A stretch of DNA of 64,000 nt from Serratia sp. Ag1 (GCF_000743355.1 NZ_JQEI01000030.1:79559-143558), one strand, 5' to 3'. Positions 48,002 to 58,850 are shown, numbered from the stretch's first letter. Program-made: numbers and translations. Notes: generated from the letters alone by a model not told the origin.

Positions 48002-48562
48002 GTGCGACATCGTATTCTGACGCTGTTGCTGGGGTTGGCGGTGCTGGTCACCGCTGGCTGCGGTTTTCACCTGCGTGGCACCACGCAGGTTCCCACAGAA
48101 ATGCACAAGCTGATGCTGGACAGCTACGATCCGTTTGGCCCACTGACGCGCGCCGTGCGTGCTCAGTTGCGCAGCAACGGCGTCACCATTGTGAGCGATG
48201 CCACTCGCAAGGATGTGCCGTCTCTGCGTATCGTAAGCTCAACTCAGACCCAGGATACCGTTTCGATCTTCCAGGATGGTAAAACGGCAGAAAACCAGAT
48301 GGTAATGACCGTTCAGGCACAGGTCTTGATCCCGGGGCATGATATCTATCCACTGAACGTCACCGTATTCCGTTCGTTCTTTGATAACCCCTTGACTGCC
48401 TTGGCTAAAGATGCCGAGCAGGACATCATTCTGCAGGAAATGCGCCAGCAGGCCGCGCAGCAGATTGTGCGCAAATTAATGACGGTTAATGCTGCAGAAT
48501 TGGCGACTCAACAGAAAGCCGACGCTGCCACTGAAAAAACAGCCAGTCAATCAGCACAATGA
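48002..48562 (+). CDS. lptE: LPS-assembly lipoprotein LptE
   Basis: LptE (186 residues; E. coli 193) is the outer-membrane lipoprotein plug of LptD, which inserts lipopolysaccharide into the outer leaflet. A GTG start at 48002 follows a strong AAGGAGG. The signal peptide has the lipobox LVTAGC with the lipidated Cys at about 20 (CGFHLRGT). The C-terminal tail is Ala/Gln/Lys-rich. It lies 14 bp after leuS, and its stop overlaps the holA start (ATGA). Confidence 0.95.
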   Translation: MRHRILTLLLGLAVLVTAGCGFHLRGTTQVPTEMHKLMLDSYDPFGPLTRAVRAQLRSNGVTIVSDATRKDVPSLRIVSSTQTQDTVSIFQDGKTAENQMVMTVQAQVLIPGHDIYPLNVTVFRSFFDNPLTALAKDAEQDIILQEMRQQAAQQIVRKLMTVNAAELATQQKADAATEKTASQSAQ

Positions 48563-49593
48563 TTCGTCTCTACCCTGAACAACTTGCCGCGCAGCTCCGT
48601 GAGGGGCTGCGCGCTTGTTATTTGTTGAGCGGCAACGATCCTCTGCTGCTGCAGGAGAGCCAGGATCTGATCCGCCAAGCGGCTCAACAGCAGCAGTTCA
48701 CCGAACACTACAGTATTTCTCTTGATGCCCAGACTGACTGGAATGCCATTTTCAGTATCTGTCAGGCGATGAGCCTGTTTGCCAGCAGGCAAACCCTGCT
48801 GCTGATTTTCCCGGAAAATGGCCCAAGCGCCCCGATGGGCGAACAGTTGGTCAAGTTGGCGGGCTTGCTGCATGACGATATTTTGCTGGTGCTGCGCGGT
48901 CCGCGCCTGACCAAAGCGCAAGAAAACAGCGCCTGGTTTAAAGCACTCAGCCCTAACGCCGTTTTAATCAGTTGCCAAACGCCTGAGCAGGCACAGTTAC
49001 CCCGCTGGGTGGCGCAACGAGCGAAATCCATGCAGTTGGATCTTGATAACGCCGCCAATCAACTGCTGTGTTACTGCTATGAAGGTAACCTGCTGGCACT
49101 GTCGCAGGCGCTGGAACGGCTCTCTTTGCTGTATCCAGATGGTAAGTTGCCGCTGCCACGCGTTGAACAGGTGGTTAATGACGCCGCACATTTCAGCCCC
49201 TTTCACTGGTTGGATGCCTTGCTGGCAGGCAAAAGCAAGCGCGCCTGGCACATCCTGCAACAGTTACAGCAGGAGGATGTTGAACCGGTGATCCTGTTGC
49301 GTACTCTACAGCGTGAACTGCTGATGTTACTGACCCTGCAACGCAGTATGGCAAGCACCCCGCTGCGCACACTGTTCGACCAGCACAAAGTCTGGCAGAA
49401 CCGCCGCAGCCTGATTACTCAGGCTCTGCAACGCCTGTCAGGCCAACAATTGCAGCAGGCCGTCCACTTGCTGTCCCAGCTTGAAATCACCGTGAAGCAA
49501 GATTACGGCCAGTCAGTCTGGTCAGGGCTGGAAGCCTTATCGATGCTGATTTGCGGTAAACCCCTTATCACGAGTCTCCCTGATGCTCAGTAA
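48559..49593 (+). CDS. holA: DNA polymerase III delta subunit HolA
   Basis: HolA (344 residues; E. coli 343) is the clamp-opening delta subunit of the DNA polymerase III clamp loader. The family start [20 protein letters not shown] and [11 protein letters not shown] are clear. It has the AAA+-like fold without a working Walker A, as expected. It overlaps lptE by four bases upstream and nadD by 11 bases downstream, so translation of the three is coupled. Confidence 0.96.
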   Translation: MIRLYPEQLAAQLREGLRACYLLSGNDPLLLQESQDLIRQAAQQQQFTEHYSISLDAQTDWNAIFSICQAMSLFASRQTLLLIFPENGPSAPMGEQLVKLAGLLHDDILLVLRGPRLTKAQENSAWFKALSPNAVLISCQTPEQAQLPRWVAQRAKSMQLDLDNAANQLLCYCYEGNLLALSQALERLSLLYPDGKLPLPRVEQVVNDAAHFSPFHWLDALLAGKSKRAWHILQQLQQEDVEPVILLRTLQRELLMLLTLQRSMASTPLRTLFDQHKVWQNRRSLITQALQRLSGQQLQQAVHLLSQLEITVKQDYGQSVWSGLEALSMLICGKPLITSLPDAQ

Positions 49594-50233
49594 ACCGCAA
49601 CTGCATGCTTTTTTTGGTGGCACTTTTGATCCGATTCATTACGGCCATTTGCGCCCGGTTGAAGCACTGGCTCAGGAAGTTGGCTTACACCGCATCACCC
49701 TCTTGCCAAATCATGTGCCTCCGCACCGCCCGCAGCCGGAAGCCAGCCCGCAGCAACGGCTGAGGATGGTTGAATTAGCCATCGCCGATCGCCCGCTGTT
49801 TACCGTGGACGACCGCGAACTGCATCGCACGACACCTTCCTACACCATCGAGACGTTGGAAACGATTCGTAAAGAACGTGGCACTGCGTTACCTCTGGCG
49901 TTTATCATTGGCCAGGATTCACTGCTGACGCTGCACAAATGGCACCGCTGGCAAGCCCTGATGGAGGTCTGCCACCTGTTGGTACTGGCGCGCCCTGGTT
50001 ATAGCGATCGGATGGATACGCCAGAATTACAGCAATGGTTGGAACAACATCAGGTTACCGATGCACGCCAACTCAGCCAGCAACCGCAGGGTTATGTCTA
50101 CTTGGCAGAGACTCCGTTGCTGGATATCTCGGCAACCGAGATACGCCAGCGCCGCCATCAAGGGCTCAGTTGTGATGATTTGTTACCACGCAGCGTACAA
50201 CGCTATATCGAGTTACAGGGTTTATACAGATAG
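49583..50233 (+). CDS. nadD: Nicotinate-nucleotide adenylyltransferase
   Basis: NadD (216 residues; E. coli 213) adenylates nicotinate mononucleotide to deamido-NAD in NAD synthesis. The nucleotidyltransferase signature [14 protein letters not shown] (contains HxGH) and the C-terminal [16 protein letters not shown] are conserved. The start overlaps holA by 11 bases. In E. coli cobC follows; here there is only a 164-bp gap to rsfS with no gene. Confidence 0.96.
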   Translation: MLSKPQLHAFFGGTFDPIHYGHLRPVEALAQEVGLHRITLLPNHVPPHRPQPEASPQQRLRMVELAIADRPLFTVDDRELHRTTPSYTIETLETIRKERGTALPLAFIIGQDSLLTLHKWHRWQALMEVCHLLVLARPGYSDRMDTPELQQWLEQHQVTDARQLSQQPQGYVYLAETPLLDISATEIRQRRHQGLSCDDLLPRSVQRYIELQGLYR

Positions 50234-50242
50234 TGCTATACT
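50213..50242 (+). promoter_or_regulatory. Possible promoter for the rsfS-mrd operon
   Basis: TTACAG (50213-50218), an 18-bp spacer and TATACT (50237-50242) overlap the end of nadD. An 8-bp hairpin (TTTTTCAG/CTGAAAAA, 50252-50274) follows in the leader. This is assigned by sequence resemblance only. Confidence 0.4.
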
Positions 50243-50397
50243 GCGCCGCTCTTTTTCAGGTATCCGCTGAAAAACCCGGAAACCTTGGCTGACCGGGCCG
50301 TGGCCGCGAGGCACACACAGAGCAGGATCCTACCGATATCATCATTATTCAGGCCATACTGCAGCCTGATAAACAGAACATACCCGAGGGGGAACCT

Positions 50398-50715
50398 TTG
50401 CAAGGTAAAGCGCTCCAAGATTTCGTCATTGATAAAATTGATGACATGAAAGGCCAGGACATTATCGCTCTGGATGTGCAGGGCAAATCCAGCATCACCG
50501 ACTGCATGATCATCTGTACCGGTACATCGACCCGTCACGTGATGTCGATCGCCGAGCGTGTCATAGAAGAAGCCCGTGCCATCGGCATGGAACTGTATGG
50601 CATGAAAGGCCAGGCTGCTTCAGACTGGATCGTGGTCGATCTGGGCGAAGTGATTGTGCATGTGATGCAGGAAGAAAGCCGCCACCTGTATGAACTGGAA
50701 AAGCTCTGGAGCTAA
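50398..50715 (+). CDS. rsfS: Ribosomal silencing factor RsfS
   Basis: RsfS (105 residues, as in E. coli YbeB) binds ribosomal protein L14 and blocks subunit joining in slow growth. It starts with TTG at 50398 ([20 protein letters not shown]), as does the E. coli gene, after a GAGGGGAACC ribosome binding site. The conserved [20 protein letters not shown] and SDWIVVDLG motifs are present. It is first of rsfS-rlmH-mrdA-mrdB-rlpA, with rlmH 3 bp after its stop. Confidence 0.96.
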   Translation: MQGKALQDFVIDKIDDMKGQDIIALDVQGKSSITDCMIICTGTSTRHVMSIAERVIEEARAIGMELYGMKGQAASDWIVVDLGEVIVHVMQEESRHLYELEKLWS

Positions 50716-50718
50716 ACG

Positions 50719-51189
50719 GTGAAACTGCAATTGGTTGCCGTCGGCACCAAAATGCCAGACTGGGTGCAGACCGGCTTTATGGATTACCTGCATCGCTTTC
50801 CGAAAGATATGCCGTTTGAGCTGACCGAAATCCCGGCGGGCAAACGCGGCAAGAATGCGGATATCAAACGCATTCTGGAAAAAGAAGGCGAACAGATGCT
50901 GGCGGCGGTCGGTAAAGGCAACCGCATTGTCACCTTGGACATCCCAGGAACACCTTGGGAAACGCCCCAGTTGGCACAACAGCTTGAGCGCTGGAAGCAG
51001 GATGGCCGCAACGTCAGCCTGCTGATCGGTGGCCCCGAAGGGCTGGCCCCGGCGTGTAAAGCGGCGGCAGAGCAGAGTTGGTCGCTGTCGCCATTGACCT
51101 TACCGCATCCTTTAGTGCGTGTTTTAGTCGCCGAAAGCCTCTACCGCGCCTGGAGTATTACCACCAATCATCCTTACCACCGGGAGTGA
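50719..51189 (+). CDS. rlmH: 23S rRNA pseudouridine-1915 N3-methyltransferase RlmH
   Basis: RlmH (156 residues; E. coli 155) methylates pseudouridine 1915 in 23S rRNA helix 69. It is a SPOUT-fold enzyme with the SAM-binding knot motifs [14 protein letters not shown] and [20 protein letters not shown]. It begins with GTG at 50719, three bases after rsfS, consistent with coupling. The ending TNHPYHRE is the typical C terminus. Confidence 0.97.
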   Translation: MKLQLVAVGTKMPDWVQTGFMDYLHRFPKDMPFELTEIPAGKRGKNADIKRILEKEGEQMLAAVGKGNRIVTLDIPGTPWETPQLAQQLERWKQDGRNVSLLIGGPEGLAPACKAAAEQSWSLSPLTLPHPLVRVLVAESLYRAWSITTNHPYHRE

Positions 51190-51227
51190 CCGGCGGTGAC
51201 AGTAATCGAGTGAAATAAAGTAACGGG

Positions 51228-53123
51228 ATGAAAATAGACAGTAACCCTTTTCGCGACTATACGGCAGAATCTGCCCTGTTTGTACGCCGTGCCCTGGTGG
51301 CGCTTTTGGTCATTCTGGTGCTGACAGGCATCCTGATTGCCAATCTGTATAATCTGCAAATCGTTCGCTTTGAGGATTACCGTACCCGTTCCAATGAAAA
51401 CCGCATCAAACTGGTGCCCATTCCCCCCAGCCGCGGCATTATTTACGATCGTAACGGCACACCACTGGCGCTCAACCGCACCATCTACCAGTTGGAGTTA
51501 ATGCCGGAAAAAGTTGACGATCTCAATGCCACGCTGGAAGCATTACGCCCGATTGTTGAGCTTACTGATGATGACATCGCCAACTTTGAAAAAGAGCGCA
51601 AGCGTTCGCGGCGTTTTGTTTCGATCCCGGTCAAAACCGCGCTGACCGAGGTTCAGGTCGCCCGCTTTGCCGTCAACCAGTTCCGCTTCCCCGGCGTGGA
51701 AGTGAAAGGCTATCAGCGCCGTTACTACCCCTATGGCTCTGCCCTCACCCACGTGATCGGTTATGTTTCAAAGATTAACGATCGTGACGTCGAGCGCCTG
51801 GATAAAGATGGCAAACTGGCCAACTATGCGGCTACGCACGATATCGGCAAGTTAGGCATTGAACGTTTTTATGAAGATACCCTGCATGGCAAAACCGGCT
51901 ATGAAGAGGTTGAAGTCAACAACCGTGGCCGGGTGATCCGCCAGCTGCATGAACAACCGCCTTCCGCCGGTAAAGACGTTTATCTGACTCTCGATCTCAA
52001 TCTGCAGCGCTATATCGAGCAACTGCTGGTGGGCAGCCGAGCAGCAGTGGTGGTCAGCGATCCACGCACTGGCGGCATTCTGGCGATGGTGTCCAACCCC
52101 AGTTACGATCCGAACCTGTTCGTTGACGGCATCTCCAGCAAAGATTATCAAGGATTGCTCAACGATCCGAACCGCCCGTTGATCAACCGCGCTACCCAAG
52201 GGGTATATCCCCCGGCATCAACGGTGAAACCCTATATTGCCGTCTCGGCCCTCAGTGCCGGGGTGATCACTCGTAATACCGTGGTGTTCGATCCTGGCTG
52301 GTGGCAACTGCCCGGTTCCGAAAAGCGTTTCCGCGACTGGAAAAAGTGGGGCCATGGTCGCCTTAATGTCACCAAAGCGCTGGAAGAATCTGCAGATACC
52401 TTCTTTTATCAGGTTGCCTATGATATGGGCATCGATCGCCTATCGAGCTGGCTGAGCAAATTCGGTTACGGTGACTATACCGGTATCGATCTTTCTGAGG
52501 AGCGTTCCGGCCTGATGCCGACGCGTGAGTGGAAACTCAAGCGGTTTAAAAAACCTTGGTATCAAGGGGATACCATTCCTGTCGGGATCGGCCAAGGCTA
52601 CTGGACCGCTACGCCGATCCAGATGTCAAAGGCACTGAATACACTGATCAACGACGGTGATGTCAAAATACCGCACCTGCTGCAAAGCACCAGAATCAAC
52701 GGCGCTCTGGTGCCATTCCGTCAGGAAGAACACAAACAGATCGGTGATATTCACTCCGGCTTCTGGGAAATCGCCAAAGACGGTATGTACGGCGTCGCCA
52801 ACCGGCCAAACGGCACGGCCCGCAAGTACTTTGAGGGAACCCCCTATAAAGCAGCGGCAAAATCGGGTACGGCGCAGGTATTTGGCTATGAAACCTATAA
52901 CGCCCACAAACTCGCAGAACATCTGCGTGACCATAAGTTGATGACCGCTTTCGCGCCGTATGATAACCCGACGGTATCCGTCGCCATCATTCTGGAAAAC
53001 GGCGGTTCAGGCCCGGCGGTTGGTACTATCACCCGCCAGATCCTCGACCATATCCTGTTGGGCGACAACAATACGCAATTACCGGATGCAGCCCCACTGC
53101 CGCCAGGTATAGAAGGTGATTAA
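51228..53123 (+). CDS. mrdA: Penicillin-binding protein 2 (MrdA), elongasome transpeptidase
   Basis: PBP2 (631 residues; E. coli 633) cross-links peptidoglycan during cell elongation. One membrane span (about 22-44, ALVALLVILVLTGILIANLY) anchors it. A dimerisation/pedestal domain is followed by the transpeptidase domain with the active-site Ser in PASTVKPYIA (SxxK) and the KSGTAQ motif in AAAKSGTAQVFG. It forms the Rod complex core with RodA, encoded 8 bp downstream. Sequence is intact at all catalytic motifs. Confidence 0.97.
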   Translation: MKIDSNPFRDYTAESALFVRRALVALLVILVLTGILIANLYNLQIVRFEDYRTRSNENRIKLVPIPPSRGIIYDRNGTPLALNRTIYQLELMPEKVDDLNATLEALRPIVELTDDDIANFEKERKRSRRFVSIPVKTALTEVQVARFAVNQFRFPGVEVKGYQRRYYPYGSALTHVIGYVSKINDRDVERLDKDGKLANYAATHDIGKLGIERFYEDTLHGKTGYEEVEVNNRGRVIRQLHEQPPSAGKDVYLTLDLNLQRYIEQLLVGSRAAVVVSDPRTGGILAMVSNPSYDPNLFVDGISSKDYQGLLNDPNRPLINRATQGVYPPASTVKPYIAVSALSAGVITRNTVVFDPGWWQLPGSEKRFRDWKKWGHGRLNVTKALEESADTFFYQVAYDMGIDRLSSWLSKFGYGDYTGIDLSEERSGLMPTREWKLKRFKKPWYQGDTIPVGIGQGYWTATPIQMSKALNTLINDGDVKIPHLLQSTRINGALVPFRQEEHKQIGDIHSGFWEIAKDGMYGVANRPNGTARKYFEGTPYKAAAKSGTAQVFGYETYNAHKLAEHLRDHKLMTAFAPYDNPTVSVAIILENGGSGPAVGTITRQILDHILLGDNNTQLPDAAPLPPGIEGD

Positions 53124-53131
53124 GGTAGAAC

Positions 53132-54244
53132 ATGACTGAAAGCCAACAAAAGGGTTCCATCTGGACCAAAATCCACATCGATCCCACTTTCCTGTTATTT
53201 ATTCTGGCCCTGCTGGTCTATAGCGCCTTTGTGATGTGGAGCGCCAGCGGCCAGGATATCGGCATGATGGAACGTAAGATCGGCCAGATCTTGATGGGCC
53301 TGATCGTGATGGGGGTGATGGCACAGATCCCGCCACGCGTTTATGAAAGCTGGGCACCGTATCTGTACATTTTTTGCGTCATCCTGCTGATTTTAGTCGA
53401 CGCCTTCGGCCAGATCAGTAAAGGAGCACAGCGCTGGCTGGATCTGGGCTTTGTCCGTTTCCAGCCATCAGAAATCGCTAAAATCGCCGTACCGCTGATG
53501 GTGGCTCGCTTTATGAATCGCGATGTCTGCCCACCTTCGCTGAAAAATACCGGTATCGCGCTGGTGCTGATCTTCCTGCCCACGCTGTTGGTTGCCGCAC
53601 AACCCGATCTCGGCACGTCAATTCTGATCGCTGCCTCCGGGCTGTTTGTGCTGTTCCTGTCTGGCATGAGCTGGAAGCTGATTGCTTTTGCCGCCGTGTT
53701 GCTGGCGGCCTTTATTCCGGTGCTATGGTTCTTCCTGATGCACGGCTATCAGCGGGATCGCGTGATGATGCTGCTCGATCCAGAAAGCGACCCACTGGGT
53801 GCCGGTTACCATATTATTCAGTCAAAAATCGCCATCGGCTCCGGCGGTTTGTCCGGTAAAGGCTGGCTGCACGGCACACAGTCGCAGTTGGAATTCCTGC
53901 CTGAACGCCATACCGATTTCATCTTTGCGGTACTGGCTGAAGAGCTTGGCCTGATCGGCGTTCTGATCTTGCTGGTGCTCTATCTGATGGTCATCATTCG
54001 TGGGCTCATGATCGCCGCACGCGCGCAAACCACGTTTGGCCGCGTCATGGTCGGTGGATTGATGCTGATCCTGTTCGTCTATGTGTTTGTTAACATCGGT
54101 ATGGTAAGTGGTATTTTGCCAGTCGTTGGCGTACCTTTGCCTCTGGTCAGCTATGGGGGCTCGGCGCTGATCGTCCTCATGGCTGGGTTCGGCATCGTTA
54201 TGTCGATCCACACGCATCGGAAAATGCTGTCTAAAAATCTATAA
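53132..54244 (+). CDS. mrdB: SEDS peptidoglycan glycosyltransferase RodA (MrdB)
   Basis: RodA (370 residues, as in E. coli) polymerises lipid II during elongation. Ten or so hydrophobic spans are visible. The family motifs [36 protein letters not shown] (catalytic Asp region) and [12 protein letters not shown] are present. It pairs with PBP2 (mrdA, 8 bp upstream). rlpA follows 10 bp downstream. Confidence 0.97.
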   Translation: MTESQQKGSIWTKIHIDPTFLLFILALLVYSAFVMWSASGQDIGMMERKIGQILMGLIVMGVMAQIPPRVYESWAPYLYIFCVILLILVDAFGQISKGAQRWLDLGFVRFQPSEIAKIAVPLMVARFMNRDVCPPSLKNTGIALVLIFLPTLLVAAQPDLGTSILIAASGLFVLFLSGMSWKLIAFAAVLLAAFIPVLWFFLMHGYQRDRVMMLLDPESDPLGAGYHIIQSKIAIGSGGLSGKGWLHGTQSQLEFLPERHTDFIFAVLAEELGLIGVLILLVLYLMVIIRGLMIAARAQTTFGRVMVGGLMLILFVYVFVNIGMVSGILPVVGVPLPLVSYGGSALIVLMAGFGIVMSIHTHRKMLSKNL

Positions 54245-54254
54245 GGGGTAAGTC

Positions 54255-55325
54255 ATGCGTAAGGAATGGCTTTGGGTCGGTGCAGTGGCTATTACAGTAT
54301 TACTTTCAGCCTGTACCACAACGCAAGAACAACCACCGGCTCCGCAGCAACAACCCTATAACGGGCCAGTGACCGAAATCGGCGGTGTGGAGCCTCGCTA
54401 TGAGCCCTATAACCCTGGTACGTTACAGGACTATAAGGCTAATGGCGCAACTTATCGCATCGTTAAAGATCCACAAAACTTTTCGCAGACCGGCCTGGCG
54501 GCCTGGTATGGCGAAGAGGCCAATGGCAACACCACCGCAATTGGTGAACGATTCGATCATAATGCCCTGACTGCGGCACACCCAACCCTGCCGATCCCAA
54601 GCTATGTGCGCGTCACCAACCTGGCGAATGGCCGCCAGTTGGTGGTTCGCGTCAACGATCGCGGCCCGTATACGCAAGGCCGGATTATCGATCTGTCAAA
54701 AGCCGCAGCCGACCGTCTCAATCTGACCAGCAACACCAAGGTGAAGGTGGACTTTATCAGCGTTGCGCCTGATGGCACGCTTAGCGGCCCCGGTAGCATT
54801 GGCACCATCGTTGCCAAGCAGAGTTACGCTCTGCCACAGCGCCCGGAGCTCGGTTCGAGCAACATGGGGACGCCATTACAACAGGAAGCCCCCATCGCCA
54901 ACGATGCTGTAGCGCGTCCGATTGATAACAGCAGTCTGAACGACGATAGCAACGGCAGCTCGCCTGTTCGTAGCGGTGGATTCCTCGGAGCGCCAAGCGC
55001 CTTGCCAGCCGGAGTACTGGAAGGTTCTGAACCGCCGCCCCCAATTGTCAGCACGCCTGTCGCCGCCGCGCCCATGGCTGTCACAGCGCTCAATACCAGC
55101 GGTAGTGTCGTCGTTCAAGTCGGTGCCCTGAGCAACGCCGAGCGCGCACGCAGTTGGCAGCAACAGCTCAGCCAGCAGTTTGGCGTGCCGGGTAAAGTGT
55201 CTACCAATGGCAGTGTTTACCGCGTGCAGTTAGGACCGTTCAATAATCGCCAGCAGGCAGCTGAACTGCAGCAGCGTTTGACCAACGAAGCACAACAACA
55301 GTCTTTTATCACTGCTGCACCCTAA
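54255..55325 (+). CDS. rlpA: Septal-ring lipoprotein RlpA
   Basis: RlpA (356 residues; E. coli 362) is an outer-membrane lipoprotein with the lipobox LLSAC (Cys at about 19). A double-psi beta-barrel (about 75-175, LAAWYGEEANGNTTAIGERFD and VVRVNDRGPYTQGRIIDLSKAA) is followed by a Ser/Pro/Ala-rich linker and a C-terminal SPOR domain (about 278-355, VVVQVGALSNAERARSW) that binds denuded glycan. In some bacteria it is a lytic transglycosylase; in E. coli it lacks clear activity. It ends the operon. Confidence 0.96.
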   Translation: MRKEWLWVGAVAITVLLSACTTTQEQPPAPQQQPYNGPVTEIGGVEPRYEPYNPGTLQDYKANGATYRIVKDPQNFSQTGLAAWYGEEANGNTTAIGERFDHNALTAAHPTLPIPSYVRVTNLANGRQLVVRVNDRGPYTQGRIIDLSKAAADRLNLTSNTKVKVDFISVAPDGTLSGPGSIGTIVAKQSYALPQRPELGSSNMGTPLQQEAPIANDAVARPIDNSSLNDDSNGSSPVRSGGFLGAPSALPAGVLEGSEPPPPIVSTPVAAAPMAVTALNTSGSVVVQVGALSNAERARSWQQQLSQQFGVPGKVSTNGSVYRVQLGPFNNRQQAAELQQRLTNEAQQQSFITAAP

Positions 55326-55349
55326 AACGTGATCCCCGTCAGGCCATCG

Positions 55350-55417
55350 CGGTTGATAGGGCCTATTCAGCCGAAACATTTTCTTTCAGCTAAATAGGCC
55401 CAAACCACTATCAGCCG
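55350..55417. repeat. Long bulged hairpin between rlpA and dacA
   Basis: CGGTTGATAG (55350-55359) pairs with CTATCAGCCG (55408-55417), and GGGCCTATT (55359-55367) with AATAGGCCC (55393-55401). A 6-nt bulge lies on the right arm and the loop is about 25 nt. No T run follows. It may be a terminator or processing signal for the mrd operon, or part of the dacA leader. Confidence 0.6.
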
Positions 55418-55504
55418 GGTGAATGCATAATGCCTGTCGGGATCCCATCTGTTATAGTGTGGCTCGTTTTTAAACTTAATCTCACGGATGTTGTCGTTCC
55501 GATC

Positions 55505-56716
55505 ATGAAATATGTAACTTCTTTTCGCTTAATCAAAAGCATAACGCTCGGCACCGTCATCGCGATAAGCGCAGCGTCAGTTGCCTATGCAGACGATGTT
55601 AATATCAAAACCATGATTCCAGGTGTCCCGCAAATTGATGCGGAAGCTTACATCCTGATTGATTACAACTCCGGTAAAGTATTGGCTGAATCTAACGCCG
55701 ATGCCCGTCGTGACCCCGCTAGCCTGACCAAAATGATGACCAGTTATGTTATCGGCCAGGCGCTGAAGTCTGGCAAGATTGGCCAAGAGGATCTGGTCAC
55801 CGTCGGTCAGGATGCCTGGGCAACCGGTAACCCGGTATTCAAGGGCTCCTCGCTGATGTTCCTGAAGCCTGGCGATCGGGTGCCAGTCTCCAAACTGACA
55901 CGCGGCATCAATCTGCAATCAGGTAACGACGCCTGTGTCGCCATGGCTGATTACGTCGCCGGTAGCCAGGATGCCTTTGTTAACCTGATGAACACCTACG
56001 TCAAACAGCTTGGCCTGCAAAATACCCACTTCCAGACCGTACACGGCCTGGATGCCGAGGGCCAGTTCAGCTCGGCACGAGATATGGCGTTGATCGGTCA
56101 GGCGCTGATCCGTGACGTCCCAGACGAATACGCTATCTATAAAGAGAAAGAGTTTACTTTCAATAATATCCGCCAGATGAACCGTAACGGCCTGCTGTGG
56201 GATACCAGCCTGAACGTTGACGGCATCAAAACCGGCCATACCGATGCGGCAGGCTACAATCTGGTGGCTTCCGCCACCGAAGGCCAAATGCGCTTGATCT
56301 CAGCCGTGTTAGGCGGACGTACCTTCAAAGGCCGTGAAACCGAAAGTAAAAAGTTGCTGACCTGGGGTTTCCGCTTCTTTGAAACCGTTGCCCCACTGAA
56401 AGCCGGGAAAGAGTTTGCCTCTGAACCGGTCTGGTTTGGTGATGCTGACCGTGTCGAACTGGGCGTGGATAAAGACGTTTTCCTGACTATCCCGCGTGGC
56501 CGGATGAAAGATCTGAAAGCCAGCTACGTGCTGAATACGTCAGAAATCCACGCGCCACTGGCTAAAAATCAGGTTGTCGGCAGTATCAACTTCCAGTTGG
56601 ATGGCAAGACCATCGATCAACGCCCGCTGGTGGTGTTAAACGAAGTGAAAGAAGGCGGCATCTTCAGCCGTCTGGTGGATTACATCAGGCTGATGTTCCA
56701 TCACTGGTTTGGTTAA
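55505..56716 (+). CDS. dacA: D-alanyl-D-alanine carboxypeptidase PBP5
   Basis: PBP5 (403 residues, as in E. coli) trims the terminal D-Ala from peptidoglycan pentapeptides. The signal peptide runs to about residue 29 ([18 protein letters not shown]). Active-site motifs are SLTKMMT (SxxK), SGNDAC (SxN) and [10 protein letters not shown] (KTG). The C-terminal amphipathic helix ([18 protein letters not shown]) anchors it to the inner membrane. I placed the start at the ATG 55505; the longer frame from 55430 begins inside the leader. Confidence 0.97.
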   Translation: MKYVTSFRLIKSITLGTVIAISAASVAYADDVNIKTMIPGVPQIDAEAYILIDYNSGKVLAESNADARRDPASLTKMMTSYVIGQALKSGKIGQEDLVTVGQDAWATGNPVFKGSSLMFLKPGDRVPVSKLTRGINLQSGNDACVAMADYVAGSQDAFVNLMNTYVKQLGLQNTHFQTVHGLDAEGQFSSARDMALIGQALIRDVPDEYAIYKEKEFTFNNIRQMNRNGLLWDTSLNVDGIKTGHTDAAGYNLVASATEGQMRLISAVLGGRTFKGRETESKKLLTWGFRFFETVAPLKAGKEFASEPVWFGDADRVELGVDKDVFLTIPRGRMKDLKASYVLNTSEIHAPLAKNQVVGSINFQLDGKTIDQRPLVVLNEVKEGGIFSRLVDYIRLMFHHWFG

Positions 56717-56760
56717 GACTTGAAACCGGGGATTTCAGCCCCATATGATAGTTAATACTC

Positions 56761-56780
56761 ACTCCCGCTCCGGCGGGAGT
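56761..56780. terminator. Hairpin after dacA
   Basis: ACTCCCGC and GCGGGAGT form a perfect 8-bp stem with a 4-nt loop, about 45 bp past the dacA stop and 40 bp before ybeD. No T run follows, so it may terminate weakly or only stabilise the message. Confidence 0.55.
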
Positions 56781-56819
56781 TATGATTTATAGATAAGCTA
56801 CACCACGGAGCGCACTCAC

Positions 56820-57086
56820 ATGCAAAAAACTAAACTGAACGAACTGCTCGAATTCCCTTGCACCTTTACCTACAAAGTAATGGGCCTGGCACACCCCGAG
56901 CTGGTAGACCAGGTGGTTGAAGTGGTGCAGCGCCATGCTCCTGGGGACTACAACCCGCAGGTTAAGCCGAGCAGCAAAGGCAATTACCACTCGGTTTCCA
57001 TCACCATTACCGCCACCCATATCGATCAGGTGGAAACGTTATACGAAGAGTTGGGCAACATTGAGATTGTCCGCATGGTGCTGTAA
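56820..57086 (+). CDS. ybeD: YbeD, DUF493 family ACT-like protein
   Basis: An 88-residue protein (E. coli YbeD 87) with the ferredoxin-like/ACT-like DUF493 fold. Conserved blocks are [34 protein letters not shown], and the C-terminal IEIVRMVL. It lies between dacA and lipB, as in E. coli, and has been proposed to be linked to lipoate metabolism by position. The molecular role is unknown. Confidence 0.95.
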   Translation: MQKTKLNELLEFPCTFTYKVMGLAHPELVDQVVEVVQRHAPGDYNPQVKPSSKGNYHSVSITITATHIDQVETLYEELGNIEIVRMVL

Positions 57087-57182
57087 TTTCAACCTGACGC
57101 CCTTGCTTCAACCCGTGGGATAAATGCTGGTCGGCAGCCAGGGCGCTCGGTATAATGACTTTCTCACTTCTGTAACCTGACG

Positions 57183-57851
57183 ATGACTCGTTTGCAACAT
57201 AATAAGATCATTTTGCGTCAACTGGGGTTGCAGCCCTATGCGCCTGTATCCCAAGCTATGCATCACTTCACCGACAGCCGCACCGAGTCGACCCCGGACG
57301 AGCTGTGGCTGGTGCAGCATCAGCCGGTGTTCACCCAAGGGCAGGCAGGCAAAGCGGAACACGTTCTGATGCCTGGCGATATCCCGGTGGTTCAGAGCGA
57401 TCGCGGCGGCCAGGTAACCTACCATGGCCCAGGCCAACAGGTGCTGTATGTGCTGGTGGATCTGAAACGCAACAAAGTTGGCGTACGCCAACTGGTCACC
57501 GCCCTGGAAGAGACCGTAATCAATACCCTGGCCCATTTCAACATCGCCTCACGCGCACGCCCTGATGCCCCCGGCGTTTATGTTGGCGAGCAGAAAATCT
57601 GTTCACTGGGTTTACGCATCCGCAAAGGCAGCTCATTTCACGGCCTGGCACTGAATGTCGCCATGGATCTGGCCCCATTTCAGCGTATCAACCCCTGTGG
57701 CTATGCCGGGATGCAAATGACACAAGTTAGCGCGCTGGAGCCCGGCGTTAGCCTAGAAGACATTCATCCGATCCTGGTACAAGAATTTGTTCATTTACTC
57801 GGCTACCAGACGGTCGAGCTTCATAACTGGAACCCGCACGATTATGAGTAA
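57183..57851 (+). CDS. lipB: Octanoyl-(acyl carrier protein) transferase LipB
   Basis: LipB (222 residues; E. coli 213) moves octanoate from ACP to lipoyl domains, the first step of lipoate synthesis. The acyl-binding region [18 protein letters not shown], the lysine-containing [19 protein letters not shown] and the catalytic Cys in [14 protein letters not shown] are present. TATAAT at 57151 lies 27 bp before the start and could be its -10. Its end overlaps the lipA start by 8 bases. E. coli has ybeF between lipB and lipA; here the two are directly fused in one unit. Confidence 0.96.
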   Translation: MTRLQHNKIILRQLGLQPYAPVSQAMHHFTDSRTESTPDELWLVQHQPVFTQGQAGKAEHVLMPGDIPVVQSDRGGQVTYHGPGQQVLYVLVDLKRNKVGVRQLVTALEETVINTLAHFNIASRARPDAPGVYVGEQKICSLGLRIRKGSSFHGLALNVAMDLAPFQRINPCGYAGMQMTQVSALEPGVSLEDIHPILVQEFVHLLGYQTVELHNWNPHDYE

Positions 57852-58809
57852 ACCGATTCAGATGGAACGCGGTGTCAAATACCGCGATGCAGACAAAATG
57901 GCGTTGATCCCGGTAAAAACGGTGGTCACCGAACGGCAGGAGCTGCTACGCAAACCCGAATGGATGAAGATCAAACTCCCTGCCGACTCTACGCGCATTC
58001 AAGGCATCAAAGCCGCAATGCGCAAAAATGGCCTGCATTCGGTGTGCGAAGAGGCTTCTTGCCCGAACCTGTCAGAATGTTTTAACCACGGTACGGCGAC
58101 CTTCATGATCCTCGGTGCCATCTGCACCCGCCGCTGCCCGTTCTGCGATGTCGCTCATGGCCGCCCGGTGGCACCAGATGCCAATGAACCGGAGAAACTG
58201 GCACAGACCATCGCCGATATGGCATTGCGCTATGTCGTGATTACCTCAGTGGATCGCGACGATCTGCGCGATGGCGGAGCACAACACTTCGCTGATTGTA
58301 TCGCCGCAATCCGTGCCAAAAGCCCAAATATCAAAATTGAAACGTTGGTTCCTGATTTCCGTGGCCGTATGGATCGCGCTCTGGAAATCCTGACGGCGAC
58401 CCCGCCAGACGTGTTCAACCACAACTTGGAAAACGTGCCACGTATTTATCGCCAGGTACGCCCGGGGGCCAACTACGAGTGGTCGCTAAAACTGCTGGAG
58501 CGTTTCAAAGAAGTGCACCCGGATATCCCAACCAAGTCGGGCCTGATGGTCGGTTTGGGGGAGACCAATGCGGAAATCGTAGACGTCATGCGCGATCTGC
58601 GCCGCCACGGGGTGACCATGCTGACTCTGGGCCAGTATTTGCAGCCGAGCCGCCATCATCTGCCGGTACAGCGCTATGTCAGCCCTGCCGAGTTTGACGA
58701 GATGAAAGAAGAAGCGATGGCGATGGGCTTTACTCATGCCGCTTGCGGCCCGTTTGTTCGCTCCTCTTACCATGCCGATCTGCAAGCGAAAGGCCTGGAA
58801 GTGAAATAA
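57844..58809 (+). CDS. lipA: Lipoyl synthase LipA
   Basis: LipA (321 residues, as in E. coli) is a radical-SAM enzyme that inserts two sulfurs into protein-bound octanoate. The auxiliary cluster cysteines are in [14 protein letters not shown]. The radical-SAM motif is CTRRCPFC (about 94-101). The C-terminal serine ligand region is [12 protein letters not shown] chose the ATG at 57844 ([20 protein letters not shown]). It overlaps lipB by 8 bases, so the two steps are translationally linked. Confidence 0.97.
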   Translation: MSKPIQMERGVKYRDADKMALIPVKTVVTERQELLRKPEWMKIKLPADSTRIQGIKAAMRKNGLHSVCEEASCPNLSECFNHGTATFMILGAICTRRCPFCDVAHGRPVAPDANEPEKLAQTIADMALRYVVITSVDRDDLRDGGAQHFADCIAAIRAKSPNIKIETLVPDFRGRMDRALEILTATPPDVFNHNLENVPRIYRQVRPGANYEWSLKLLERFKEVHPDIPTKSGLMVGLGETNAEIVDVMRDLRRHGVTMLTLGQYLQPSRHHLPVQRYVSPAEFDEMKEEAMAMGFTHAACGPFVRSSYHADLQAKGLEVK

Positions 58810-58850
58810 ACGCGGTAATCTTTTGTTACGCTTAGGCCGGTAAACGCGCC

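Noticed and set aside
47977..48282. 101-codon frame overlapping the leuS end and lptE
   Set aside because: It is out of frame with lptE, which has a complete lipoprotein signal and a strong ribosome binding site.
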